From assembly GCA_902762785.1 (NCBI GenBank), contig CACWPL010000019.1, positions 1 through 52,319 of the forward strand: 52,319 bases of DNA, read 5' to 3'. The position numbers were made by a program, and so were the translations under genes. The notes beneath the pieces are model-generated. The model searched no databases and was not told where the DNA came from. It worked only from the letters and a program-made list of their open reading frames with translations. The stretch is from an uncultured Ruminococcus sp. Its GTDB lineage: Bacteria; Bacillota; Clostridia; Oscillospirales; Ruminococcaceae. Positions 8,363-15,876 of the stretch are shown piece by piece. How positions within the stretch are numbered: position 1 is the stretch's first letter; every line of letters begins with the position of its first letter.

Positions 8363-8459
8363 GTCACGGTCTTGACCGTGTGGATGGAAATTACTAACAT
8401 CATATTATGTTCTGTTTCTGCGCTTGCCGCACGGTGTTCCCGCCGTGCGGCTCTTTTTT
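8363..8459 (+). ncRNA. CRISPR-resembling regulatory RNA (CreR/CreA-like pseudo-crRNA)
   Basis: Three parts. (1) A degenerate repeat, 8363-8391: starts GTC like the true repeat, has a perfect 7-bp stem CACGGTC/GACCGTG (read as 6 bp with a CUUG tetraloop), and ends in the handle TGGATGGAAAT, one base different from the array's TGGATTGAAAT. (2) A 34-nt spacer-like segment, 8392-8425, the same length as array spacers. (3) An intrinsic terminator, 8426-8459, in place of a second repeat. Cas5c would be expected to cut after G8380. The spacer partly matches the cas5c promoter site at 8252 next to a TTC PAM, so the RNA should guide Cascade to bind but not trigger Cas3 cleavage. CRISPR-resembling RNAs of this design (CreA in CreTA modules, cas-regulating CreR) are known in other CRISPR types. 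No toxin-like ORF accompanies it, which favours cas autorepression. Confidence 0.75.
8426..8459 (+). terminator. Terminator of the pseudo-crRNA
   Basis: 9-bp perfect stem GCCGCACGG/CCGTGCGGC with an 8-nt loop, followed by TCTTTTTT. The T-run is only on the plus strand, so it terminates the small RNA and not cas3; the cas3 stop codon overlaps it from the other side. Confidence 0.85.
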
Positions 8460-10821
8460 AGAAGATCAGCGTCTCCTGCGGCGCGCCCTCTGTGGTGATG
8501 CCGCAGTCTGCATCATAAAACCTGGGATCGAGCACCATCGCCCCGCACGCCAGCGTGCGCACGGCACCGACTGCATCGAGCTTCCGCACATCGTACACAC
8601 TGACAGAATATCGCTGTGCCTTCCGCAGGAGCTCGCGGTAACGCTCCGGCGTCTGGTCACGCGAGAGCGCGTCGATGAGCGCTTCCGCCTCCTGGCCCCA
8701 CGGCACGATGACCTCCTGCGTGTGACTGTCGATGACCTTGAACAGCGTACCAGCGGTCTTGAACGCCTGCACACTGAAACGGCGATGCTTCGGCAGCTTC
8801 GACATCTCGAAATGATCGCTGTTGCAGGAGAGGAGCTCCACGAGATCGGTCTTGTAGCTCGTATCTGGTTCGATCACCGGATAGGAGAGGATGTCCGCGA
8901 CGCTGCGGTACAGTTCCTGGAAATAGGCATGCTGTGTCTCCTCCGAAAGATAGTCCGTGTACCCCTCATTCCCCATGATCTGCGCTGTGATGCTCTGCGC
9001 ACGCGACATCCCATCCAGATACTGCACCCCCTCCTCCTTGAGCTTGATGAGGTAGACGGGACACGGTGCAGCGCTCTCGCCGTTCCGATTGCAGCGTCCT
9101 GCGGCCTGTGCCGCATTGTCGAGCCCCGCCAGCGACCGCACGACACATCGGAAGGAGATGTCCACGCCCGCCTCGATGAGCTGGGTCGTCACGCAGATCA
9201 GCGGCGTTTGCGCATCCAGGAGGCAGCGCATCTCGCGGATCTTCTCCCGCCGATGGGCCGGGCAGAGATCCGTGCTCAGATGGATCACATGCGCCTGCGG
9301 ACAGCGTGCCTTCATCAAACGGAACAGCTCCCGCGCCGCCGCCTTGGTATTGACGATCAGGAGCAGATCGCCGTTCTCTATGAAACGCTCCTCACAAAAT
9401 GCCGCCGCCTCTTCATAGGTGGACCCGTGCGGCGTGACCGCAGAGATCAGCTCTGTGCGGCGGAGCGCAGCAAAGTCCGCGGTCGTATCGCCGGTCATGC
9501 TGCTCTCGGCGTCGAGCAGGAGCGGGAACGCCGTCTGCTCGACCGCCGGCTGCGTCGCGGTACATAGGACGACGGTCGTGCCGCAGATGTGTGTCAGCAT
9601 ATCGACCGCAAGATCGAACAGATGCACACAGCGCAGCGGGATCGACTGCACCTCGTCGATGATGATGACCGCGTCCGCGAGCCGATGCATCCTCCGAACA
9701 GCGCTCGTCCTAGCCGAAAACAGTGTCTCGAGGAGCTGCACCATCGTCGTGGCGATGACGGGGGCATCCCATTTCTCGGTGCGCAGCTCGTACTCGTGCA
9801 GTGCCTCCTTCGTCTCGATGTCCGCGAGCAGATCCGACCAATGCTCTGTGAAGGCATCGTCACCGGCGATGGCGCGGATCTCATCGCTGTTTTGTTCGAG
9901 GATGGACATGAAGGGCGCCGTGTAGACGATCTTCCGCTTGCCATGCCGCCTGCAATGATCGATTGCGAAGCGCAGCGACGACAGCGTCTTCCCGCCGCCG
10001 GTCGGCACGATCAGACGGCAGGCCTTCACTGGATGCGCCGCGAATGCCGCGCACCGATCGGAGATGCTGCACCGCTGCACGGAGATGGGGTCTGTCCGCT
10101 TGGCGAAGGATGTACACTTCTCCTGCATCCGCTCGGCCATCTGTTCCCAGACAGAAGGCAGATCGAACACCTTCTCCGTCGCTTCGGCGCTCATGAAGGA
10201 TGCCGTGTCCGTCCGATCGGCGTCGATCAGGCAGGACTGCAAAAAGCGCTCGAGCATCCCGAGATAGAAGGCATAGCAATGGCACTGGTGCGCCTTTTCG
10301 ACCCGTTCATCCCTCGCGAGCGCCTTGATCGAGGCGATGATCGTGCGATACTCCTGGTCAGCAAGACCGAGGAGCGCGACCAGCTCGTCGTCTGCCGCGA
10401 TCTCGTGGAGCGCCTCACAGACCTCGTCATAGTGCTCCGTTTTCCCGATCCGATAGGCAAGATAGTCGACGTCCCCATGAGCAAGAAGATCGTGCAGACC
10501 ATGGTGGGAGAGGATGATCCTTGCGATCAGGCGCGAGACATCGCGATACCTGACAGCGTCCTCACGGTCGGCCAGCTCACACAGATACCGCGCCCCGGCA
10601 AAGCTGTGGTCGATCTCGCCGCGGGACGCCTTCGACTCCTGCCGGATGTAGGCCTGGAACGCGCCGGACAGCTTCCCGGCATCATGCAGGAGCCCTGCGA
10701 GCTGCCCGATGTGGCCGGCGCCGATCAGACCGGCATAGCTGCCGCAGAGCGCCGCGGTCGCACGGCAATGCTCCCGCACGGACTGTGTCTTCCCGTCCGT
10801 CTCACGGATATGTGCGATCAT
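8458..10821 (-). CDS. cas3: CRISPR helicase-nuclease Cas3 (type I-C)
   Basis: 787 aa. Recruited by target-bound Cascade to nick, unwind and degrade DNA. The N-terminal HD nuclease shows His46-Asp47 in LLHDAGKL, plus EIDHSFAGARYL. The superfamily 2 helicase shows Walker A PTGGGKT (273-279), the DEVQ box (389-392), and the arginine-finger motif QAAGRCNRNGE near residue 590. The C-terminal domain follows. The ATG at 10821 is chosen because AGGAGG lies 9 nt upstream. Unlike many I-C loci, it is not tightly coupled to cas5c: a 280-bp gap with its own regulatory RNA and promoter follows. Confidence 0.95.
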   Translation of the reverse strand: MIAHIRETDGKTQSVREHCRATAALCGSYAGLIGAGHIGQLAGLLHDAGKLSGAFQAYIRQESKASRGEIDHSFAGARYLCELADREDAVRYRDVSRLIARIILSHHGLHDLLAHGDVDYLAYRIGKTEHYDEVCEALHEIAADDELVALLGLADQEYRTIIASIKALARDERVEKAHQCHCYAFYLGMLERFLQSCLIDADRTDTASFMSAEATEKVFDLPSVWEQMAERMQEKCTSFAKRTDPISVQRCSISDRCAAFAAHPVKACRLIVPTGGGKTLSSLRFAIDHCRRHGKRKIVYTAPFMSILEQNSDEIRAIAGDDAFTEHWSDLLADIETKEALHEYELRTEKWDAPVIATTMVQLLETLFSARTSAVRRMHRLADAVIIIDEVQSIPLRCVHLFDLAVDMLTHICGTTVVLCTATQPAVEQTAFPLLLDAESSMTGDTTADFAALRRTELISAVTPHGSTYEEAAAFCEERFIENGDLLLIVNTKAAARELFRLMKARCPQAHVIHLSTDLCPAHRREKIREMRCLLDAQTPLICVTTQLIEAGVDISFRCVVRSLAGLDNAAQAAGRCNRNGESAAPCPVYLIKLKEEGVQYLDGMSRAQSITAQIMGNEGYTDYLSEETQHAYFQELYRSVADILSYPVIEPDTSYKTDLVELLSCNSDHFEMSKLPKHRRFSVQAFKTAGTLFKVIDSHTQEVIVPWGQEAEALIDALSRDQTPERYRELLRKAQRYSVSVYDVRKLDAVGAVRTLACGAMVLDPRFYDADCGITTEGAPQETLIF

Positions 10822-10849
10822 ATCCGAACACCTCCTTCGCTTTTTGTAC

Positions 10850-10878
10850 ATTATAGCATATGCCCATCAAAATGTCTA
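10850..10878 (-). promoter_or_regulatory. cas3 promoter
   Basis: Minus-strand TAGACA (10878-10873), 17-bp spacer, TATAAT (10855-10850), preceded by TGC. No TTC-flanked match to the pseudo-crRNA spacer is present here. Confidence 0.8.
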
Positions 10879-10960
10879 GTACATTTTTGTGTGATGTCCC
10901 GTCTGCGACACACTGGATACGCTTTTTTCCTGCGAAGGATGACGTACTCCTCCAAAAGAT

Positions 10961-11021
10961 GCAAAAGGCATCATTTTTGAGGCAAAATATCATTTTCAAA
11001 TGCGCTCATTTCGTGTATGAT
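10961..11021 (+). promoter_or_regulatory. Promoter and upstream repeats of the esterase gene
   Basis: TTTTCA (10993-10998), 17-bp spacer, TATGAT (11016-11021). Directly upstream and overlapping the -35 are CAAAATATCATT (10983-10994) and an imperfect copy CAAAAGGCATCATT (10962-10975) starting 21 bp earlier. The same element occurs twice in front of the arabinanase gene at 15877. Confidence 0.5.
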
Positions 11022-11058
11022 AGAGTCAGCAAGATCAGATGATAAAGGAGGTATCCTC

Positions 11059-13584
11059 ATGAAAAAAGCACTTGCCCTGCTCCTGACCGCTGCCCTTGCG
11101 CTCGGTACGGCCGCTGCCCTGCCGGTCGCCGCTGCCGGGACGGTCTACGAGCTCGAGCGCGGCGCTGTCACCGACGTCGGCGAGAACACGACGGCCGCTG
11201 TCACGATGGACGGCGCGAGCGGCGGACGCGTCATCGACCTCAAGGACAGCGGTGATTCCGTCACCGTGACCGTACATGCGGCGTCCGCGGGGACGCACAC
11301 GCTCACCGTCCGCTACTGCCAGCCCTATGACGAGAACGGCAAGTACCAGAACGTCCTTGTGGGTGGCCAAAAGATCGGCCAGATCGTCTGCGCCTACACG
11401 GGCGAGGGCCAGTTCCGCACTGTCAGCCTCTCCGCCGACCTGCGTACCGGGGACAACACCGTCACCATCGAGGGCGACTGGGGTTGGACGTATCTCGACA
11501 GCCTGACCGTGGAGGGAAGCGCGGCCGTGCGCTCGTCGCTCGCGGCAGCCCCGATCATCAGCCGCGGCGTCCCGGCGTATTCCGGCAGCGGCAAGGCCTC
11601 GGATGCCAATGACGATGCCCATTACACGACCTGGAAGTCCGACGCGCCGGACTACCTCGCCTACGACCTCTCCGGGGTCCCGGCATCGCAGCGCGGCAAG
11701 GTCCTTGCGGTCTGGTACAACGGCAGCACCTTCGACCGTGTCGGGCGCTATATCACCGTGGACGGCGAGCCGACCGACTATGTCCTCGAGACGAACGACG
11801 CGCCCGGCGGCACCTATCCGCAGGACGGCTGGCAGGTCCTCGAGACCGTCACCGGCAACACGCTCTCGACCCGCTCCCATCTGCTCGACCTTGGCGGGGC
11901 GAATTGGCTGCGCATGCGCGTGACCGGCGCAGAGGGCGGCATCTCCCTCGACCTCGATCTCCACGACGCCTCGCAGGGCGCGGACGACAGCTGGATCTTC
12001 TATGGTGACTCCATCACCGCCGGCGGCATGGGGAACATGTGGGGCACGAGCTTCGCCGCCCATGTCCAGGCCCTCGACCCCGCCCGCACGCCCCTCCAGC
12101 AGAACGGCGGCATCGGCGGCATCTCCAGCACGGAGGGACGCGCGCACATCGACGCATGGCTCGCCGCGACCGCCGCGCACTTCGTCAGCATCGCCTACGG
12201 GACCAACGATTCCTGGGGCAACATGAACAGCACCAATCTCTACTACGAGAACACGCGCTACATGATCGACGCGGTCCTCGCTGCCGGGAAGGTGCCGGTC
12301 CTGCCGAGAATCCCGTATGCGTCGAATCCCGATGTGGGCAGCTATGTCGGGGCGCATAATGCGATGATCGACCGTCTCTATGAGGAATACGGCGACAGGA
12401 TCGTCCATGGGCCGGACTTCGAGGCCTATTTCAAGGCACATCCCGACGGTCTGAGCGACGATGGGGTCCATCCGAATGCGGACGGCTATGAGGCCATGCG
12501 TGCGCTCTGGGCGGAGACGATGCAGGCGAACGTCTACGCACATGCGGACTCGTACCAGATCGGCGATGTGGATGCGGACGGCGCTGTCTCCGTCGCGGAC
12601 GTCGTCATGCTGCAAAGGTATCTCCTCGGCGTCGGGACGATGACAGCGCCCCGTGCGGCCGATGTGTATGAGGACGGCGTCACGGACGTCTTCGACCTCG
12701 CTGCCCTCAAGCGGATGCTCGTCACGCCGACCGTACCGACGACCCCGGAGACTCCGACCGTCCCCACGACCAGCCCGGAGGTGTATATGGATCAGATCAA
12801 GGACCAGATCGTCGACCGGCTCCCTGCGGGGGCGGCAGATGTGCGCAGCGGTGTCGACTATGGTGAGCTGCGGTCATGTACCTATTGGTCGACGACCCGC
12901 GAGCGGGAGACGCCCGTGCGCGTCCTGCTCCCGGCGGGGTATGACGAGAACGAGACCTATCCCGTGCTCTATCTCCTGCACGGCTATTGGAACGATGAGA
13001 AGACCCTCTCCGACCCGGAGTCCGGCCTCCAGACCATCATCGGCAATCTGATCGCCAGCGGCGAGGCGGAGAAGATGATCGTGGTCTTCCCCTACATCTA
13101 CACGAGCAAGACCATGCCCTACTGCACCGGGATGGACTGGGAAAATAACCAGAACTACGACAATTTCATCTACGACCTCAAGGCCGATCTGATGCCCTGG
13201 ATGGCCTCGCATTTCTCCATCCGCACCGACCGCGCCTCGACCGCGATCAGCGGCTTTTCGATGGGCGCACGCGAGTCGTTCTACATCGGCACGCAGATGT
13301 CCGATCGGTTCGGGTATGTGGGGAGCGTCTGCACGGCGCCGGGCCTCGCGCCGGGGATGCTCGACCCGGGTGATCTGCGGTTCGCGCAGCAGCCATACAT
13401 GATGCTGCTGAGCGGCGCGGTGTATGACGGGGTCGTCGGCGAAAACCCGAAGAACTATCATGAGATGCTGACCGCCAACGGCGTCCCGCACATCTGGAAC
13501 TCCCTCCCTGACGGCGGCCACGACAACAACAGCATCCAGCCGCATGTCTACAACATGGTCAAGTTCGCGTTCAAGGCGAAGTGA
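11059..13584 (+). CDS. Secreted multimodular esterase: CBM - SGNH esterase - dockerin - CE1 esterase
   Basis: 841 aa. Order: signal peptide (about 1-26, cut after ALPVAAA); a CBM35/CBM6-like beta-sandwich (about 28-155); a CE2-like beta domain; an SGNH hydrolase with the Ser block FYGDSITAG (about 313-321) and the DGVHPNADG His block; a type I dockerin with two Ca-binding repeats (GDVDADGAVSVADVV and a weaker VYEDGVTDVFDLAALK, about 500-554); a Thr/Pro linker; and a C-terminal CE1/esterase-D domain with YLLHGYW and the nucleophile motif SGFSMGAR (about 730). It probably removes acetyl and feruloyl groups from hemicellulose or pectin while docked on a cellulosome. Start chosen from AAAGGAGGT and the signal peptide. 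Exact substrates are inferred. Confidence 0.85.
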   Translation: MKKALALLLTAALALGTAAALPVAAAGTVYELERGAVTDVGENTTAAVTMDGASGGRVIDLKDSGDSVTVTVHAASAGTHTLTVRYCQPYDENGKYQNVLVGGQKIGQIVCAYTGEGQFRTVSLSADLRTGDNTVTIEGDWGWTYLDSLTVEGSAAVRSSLAAAPIISRGVPAYSGSGKASDANDDAHYTTWKSDAPDYLAYDLSGVPASQRGKVLAVWYNGSTFDRVGRYITVDGEPTDYVLETNDAPGGTYPQDGWQVLETVTGNTLSTRSHLLDLGGANWLRMRVTGAEGGISLDLDLHDASQGADDSWIFYGDSITAGGMGNMWGTSFAAHVQALDPARTPLQQNGGIGGISSTEGRAHIDAWLAATAAHFVSIAYGTNDSWGNMNSTNLYYENTRYMIDAVLAAGKVPVLPRIPYASNPDVGSYVGAHNAMIDRLYEEYGDRIVHGPDFEAYFKAHPDGLSDDGVHPNADGYEAMRALWAETMQANVYAHADSYQIGDVDADGAVSVADVVMLQRYLLGVGTMTAPRAADVYEDGVTDVFDLAALKRMLVTPTVPTTPETPTVPTTSPEVYMDQIKDQIVDRLPAGAADVRSGVDYGELRSCTYWSTTRERETPVRVLLPAGYDENETYPVLYLLHGYWNDEKTLSDPESGLQTIIGNLIASGEAEKMIVVFPYIYTSKTMPYCTGMDWENNQNYDNFIYDLKADLMPWMASHFSIRTDRASTAISGFSMGARESFYIGTQMSDRFGYVGSVCTAPGLAPGMLDPGDLRFAQQPYMMLLSGAVYDGVVGENPKNYHEMLTANGVPHIWNSLPDGGHDNNSIQPHVYNMVKFAFKAK

Positions 13585-13605
13585 CCGCTGTGCATGATAT
13601 AGACC

Positions 13606-13643
13606 GCGCACCGTCTGTGGGGTACAGGCGGTGCGCATTTTTT
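13606..13643 (+). terminator. Terminator after the esterase gene
   Basis: Perfect GCGCACCG/CGGTGCGC stem with an inner CTGT/ACAG pairing, then ATTTTTT. Confidence 0.9.
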
Positions 13644-13666
13644 GTGATCCGTCACGATGACTGTCA

Positions 13667-13695
13667 TTGACACAGCGCGCGTTTCGATGTATAAT
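13667..13695 (+). promoter_or_regulatory. Consensus promoter
   Basis: TTGACA (13667-13672), 17-bp spacer, TATAAT (13690-13695). It drives the broken small ORF at 13725 and probably the SDR/UPF0178/hydrolase group. Confidence 0.85.
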
Positions 13696-13724
13696 GATAC
13701 TAACGATGCCCCGGAGGTGATCGG

Positions 13725-13834
13725 ATGAGACGGACGCTCTGTCTGCTCCTGACGATGAGGCCGTAGAGGACCTCGTCGAGGGCGCCGTCTTCGATCTTGC
13801 GATGCGCAAGCGCCGGGTGATCCGTCGCGTTTGA
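13725..13834 (+). pseudogene. Small frameshifted ORF behind a strong promoter
   Basis: An ATG at 13725 with GGAGG upstream opens a frame that stops after 13 codons (MRRTLCLLLTMRP). A neighbouring frame with no start codon of its own then reads a protein-like acidic/basic sequence ending FDLAMRKRRVIRRV before TGA at 13832. A single +1 change would join the two into a ~36-residue protein. This may be a decayed gene, a sequencing error or a leader peptide. Family unknown. Confidence 0.35.
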
Positions 13835-13870
13835 CTGTCTCACACATCCCATCCTGACAGGAGGTGTCTC

Positions 13871-14571
<701 letters not shown>

Positions 14572-14575
<4 letters not shown>

Positions 14576-15018
14576 GGCTCTTCATCGACGCCGACGGCTG
14601 CCCCGTCACGAGGATCGCCGTCCTTGCCGCACAGGCACGCGGCGTGCCGTGTACGGTCATCTGCGACACGTCCCACCGCTTCGACCTCCCCGGCGCCGAG
14701 GTCATCACCGTGGAGAAAGGCGCGGACAGTGCGGACTTCCGTCTCGTGAACATGATCCAACAGGGCGACGTCGCCGTCACGCAGGACTACGGACTCGCGG
14801 CGATGTGCCTCTCGCGCGGCGCCCTCGTGCTGCACCAGGACGGCAAGCAGTACACGAGCGAGAACATCGACGGCCTCCTCGCCTTTCGCTCATTCTCCAA
14901 AAGGATCCGCAGAGGCGGCGGCCGTCTCCGCGGCGCCCCCAAGCGCACGCCCGCGCAGGACAAGGCCTTCGAGGCCGCGCTCTGCGATCTGCTCGACCGC
15001 AAGAACGATCGTCCCTAA
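14572..15018 (+). CDS. UPF0178 (YaiI/YqxD) family protein
   Basis: 148 aa. Starts MRLFIDADGCPV, the hallmark of this conserved bacterial family, with a PIN-like arrangement of acidic residues (IDADGCP, GADSADFRLV, TQDYGLA). Function is not established; a nuclease-like role has only been proposed from fold. Translationally coupled (ATGA) to the SDR and 19 bp before the metallo-hydrolase. Confidence 0.9.
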
Positions 15019-15037
15019 CACAGAAAGGAGCAAAGCT

Positions 15038-15667
15038 ATGCTCGACATGATCCAAGTAGAGACCCACAGCAGCATCCGCCTCGCACTGGAGAAGGTGATC
15101 TACATCGACCCCTTCCGGCTCTCCGGCACGCCCCACGATGCCGACATCATCCTCATCACGCATGACCATTTCGACCACCTCTCGCCCGACGACATCCGCA
15201 AGGCGATGAAGGCGGAGACCGTCCTCGTCTGTCCGAGGTCCGTGACGGGCGCGGATCAGCTCGGCCTGACCGTGCAGAAGGTCGGCACGCAGGAGACGTT
15301 CACCGTGGGCGGCATCACTATCGAGACCGTCCCGGCCTACAACAAGCTAAAGCCCTTCCATCCGAAGGCGAAAGGATGGGTCGGGTATGTGATCGAGAGC
15401 GCCGCGCACGGGCGGATCTATGTCGCCGGTGACACGGACCTGACTCCAGAGGCACAGCAGGTGCGCTGCCAGATCGCGATGCTCCCCATCGGCGGCACCT
15501 ACACGACCGACGCCAAGCAGGCCGCCAAGCTCGCGAACGCCATCCGGCCGGACTATGTCATCCCCGTCCACTACGGCAGCGTCGCCGGTCGGCCGGAGGA
15601 TGCGGACGTCTTCGCGTCCCTTGTGGACGACCCGATCGAGGTCGTTCGGAAGATCGAGCGCTTCTGA
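15038..15667 (+). CDS. Metallo-beta-lactamase-fold hydrolase
   Basis: 209 aa. Zinc motif THDHFDHL (His42, His44, Asp46, His47), further ligands in AGDTDLT and VIPVHYGS. Resembles the UlaG/YtnP-like branch (MBL fold metal-dependent hydrolase). Soluble, with AGAAAGGAG upstream. It completes a three-gene group with the SDR and UPF0178. Substrate unknown. Confidence 0.85.
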   Translation: MLDMIQVETHSSIRLALEKVIYIDPFRLSGTPHDADIILITHDHFDHLSPDDIRKAMKAETVLVCPRSVTGADQLGLTVQKVGTQETFTVGGITIETVPAYNKLKPFHPKAKGWVGYVIESAAHGRIYVAGDTDLTPEAQQVRCQIAMLPIGGTYTTDAKQAAKLANAIRPDYVIPVHYGSVAGRPEDADVFASLVDDPIEVVRKIERF

Positions 15668-15707
15668 CCGCGATGCACCGTCCGATCGAGCTGCACAGAT
15701 ACACGAT

Positions 15708-15745
15708 GCAAGAGGCCCCCGCAGATCGGTGCGGAGGCCTCTTGC
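15708..15745 (+). terminator. Long hairpin after the metallo-hydrolase
   Basis: GCAAGAGGCC pairs with GGCCTCTTGC, with an inner CCGC/GCGG stem. There is no T-run, so it may act as an inefficient terminator or a boundary. Confidence 0.5.
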
Positions 15746-15781
15746 GCATGCGTCATTTTCAAAATGTTCACAAGAAAGACA

Positions 15782-15841
15782 CAAAACATCATTATCTTGG
15801 AACAAAACATCATTGTGATCTCCTCGCCTATATGGTAAGAT
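15782..15841 (+). promoter_or_regulatory. Promoter with two exact operator repeats before the arabinanase gene
   Basis: CAAAACATCATT occurs twice, at 15782-15793 and 15803-15814, exactly 21 bp (two helical turns) apart. The second copy abuts the -35 TTGTGA (15813-15818); a 17-bp spacer leads to TAAGAT (15836-15841) with a TGG extended -10. The layout suits an activator binding two successive half-sites. Confidence 0.55.
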
Positions 15842-15876
15842 AATACTAGAAAAAACGACCTGAAGGGGGTATCACC

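Noticed and set aside
8188-8457. Possible toxin gene (CreT) paired with the pseudo-crRNA
   Set aside because: No start codon with a ribosome site and a plausible small frame lies between the target site and the RNA; the target is the cas5c promoter, so a cas-regulating role fits better than a toxin-antitoxin pair.
8426-8459. Terminator for cas3
   Set aside because: The T-run lies only on the plus strand; on the minus strand the stem is followed by AAGCGCAG, so it cannot be an intrinsic terminator for cas3.
10868-10890. Second pseudo-crRNA target near the cas3 promoter (minus-strand TACTAGACAT)
   Set aside because: The preceding triplet is ATG rather than TTC and the match falls out of register after five bases.
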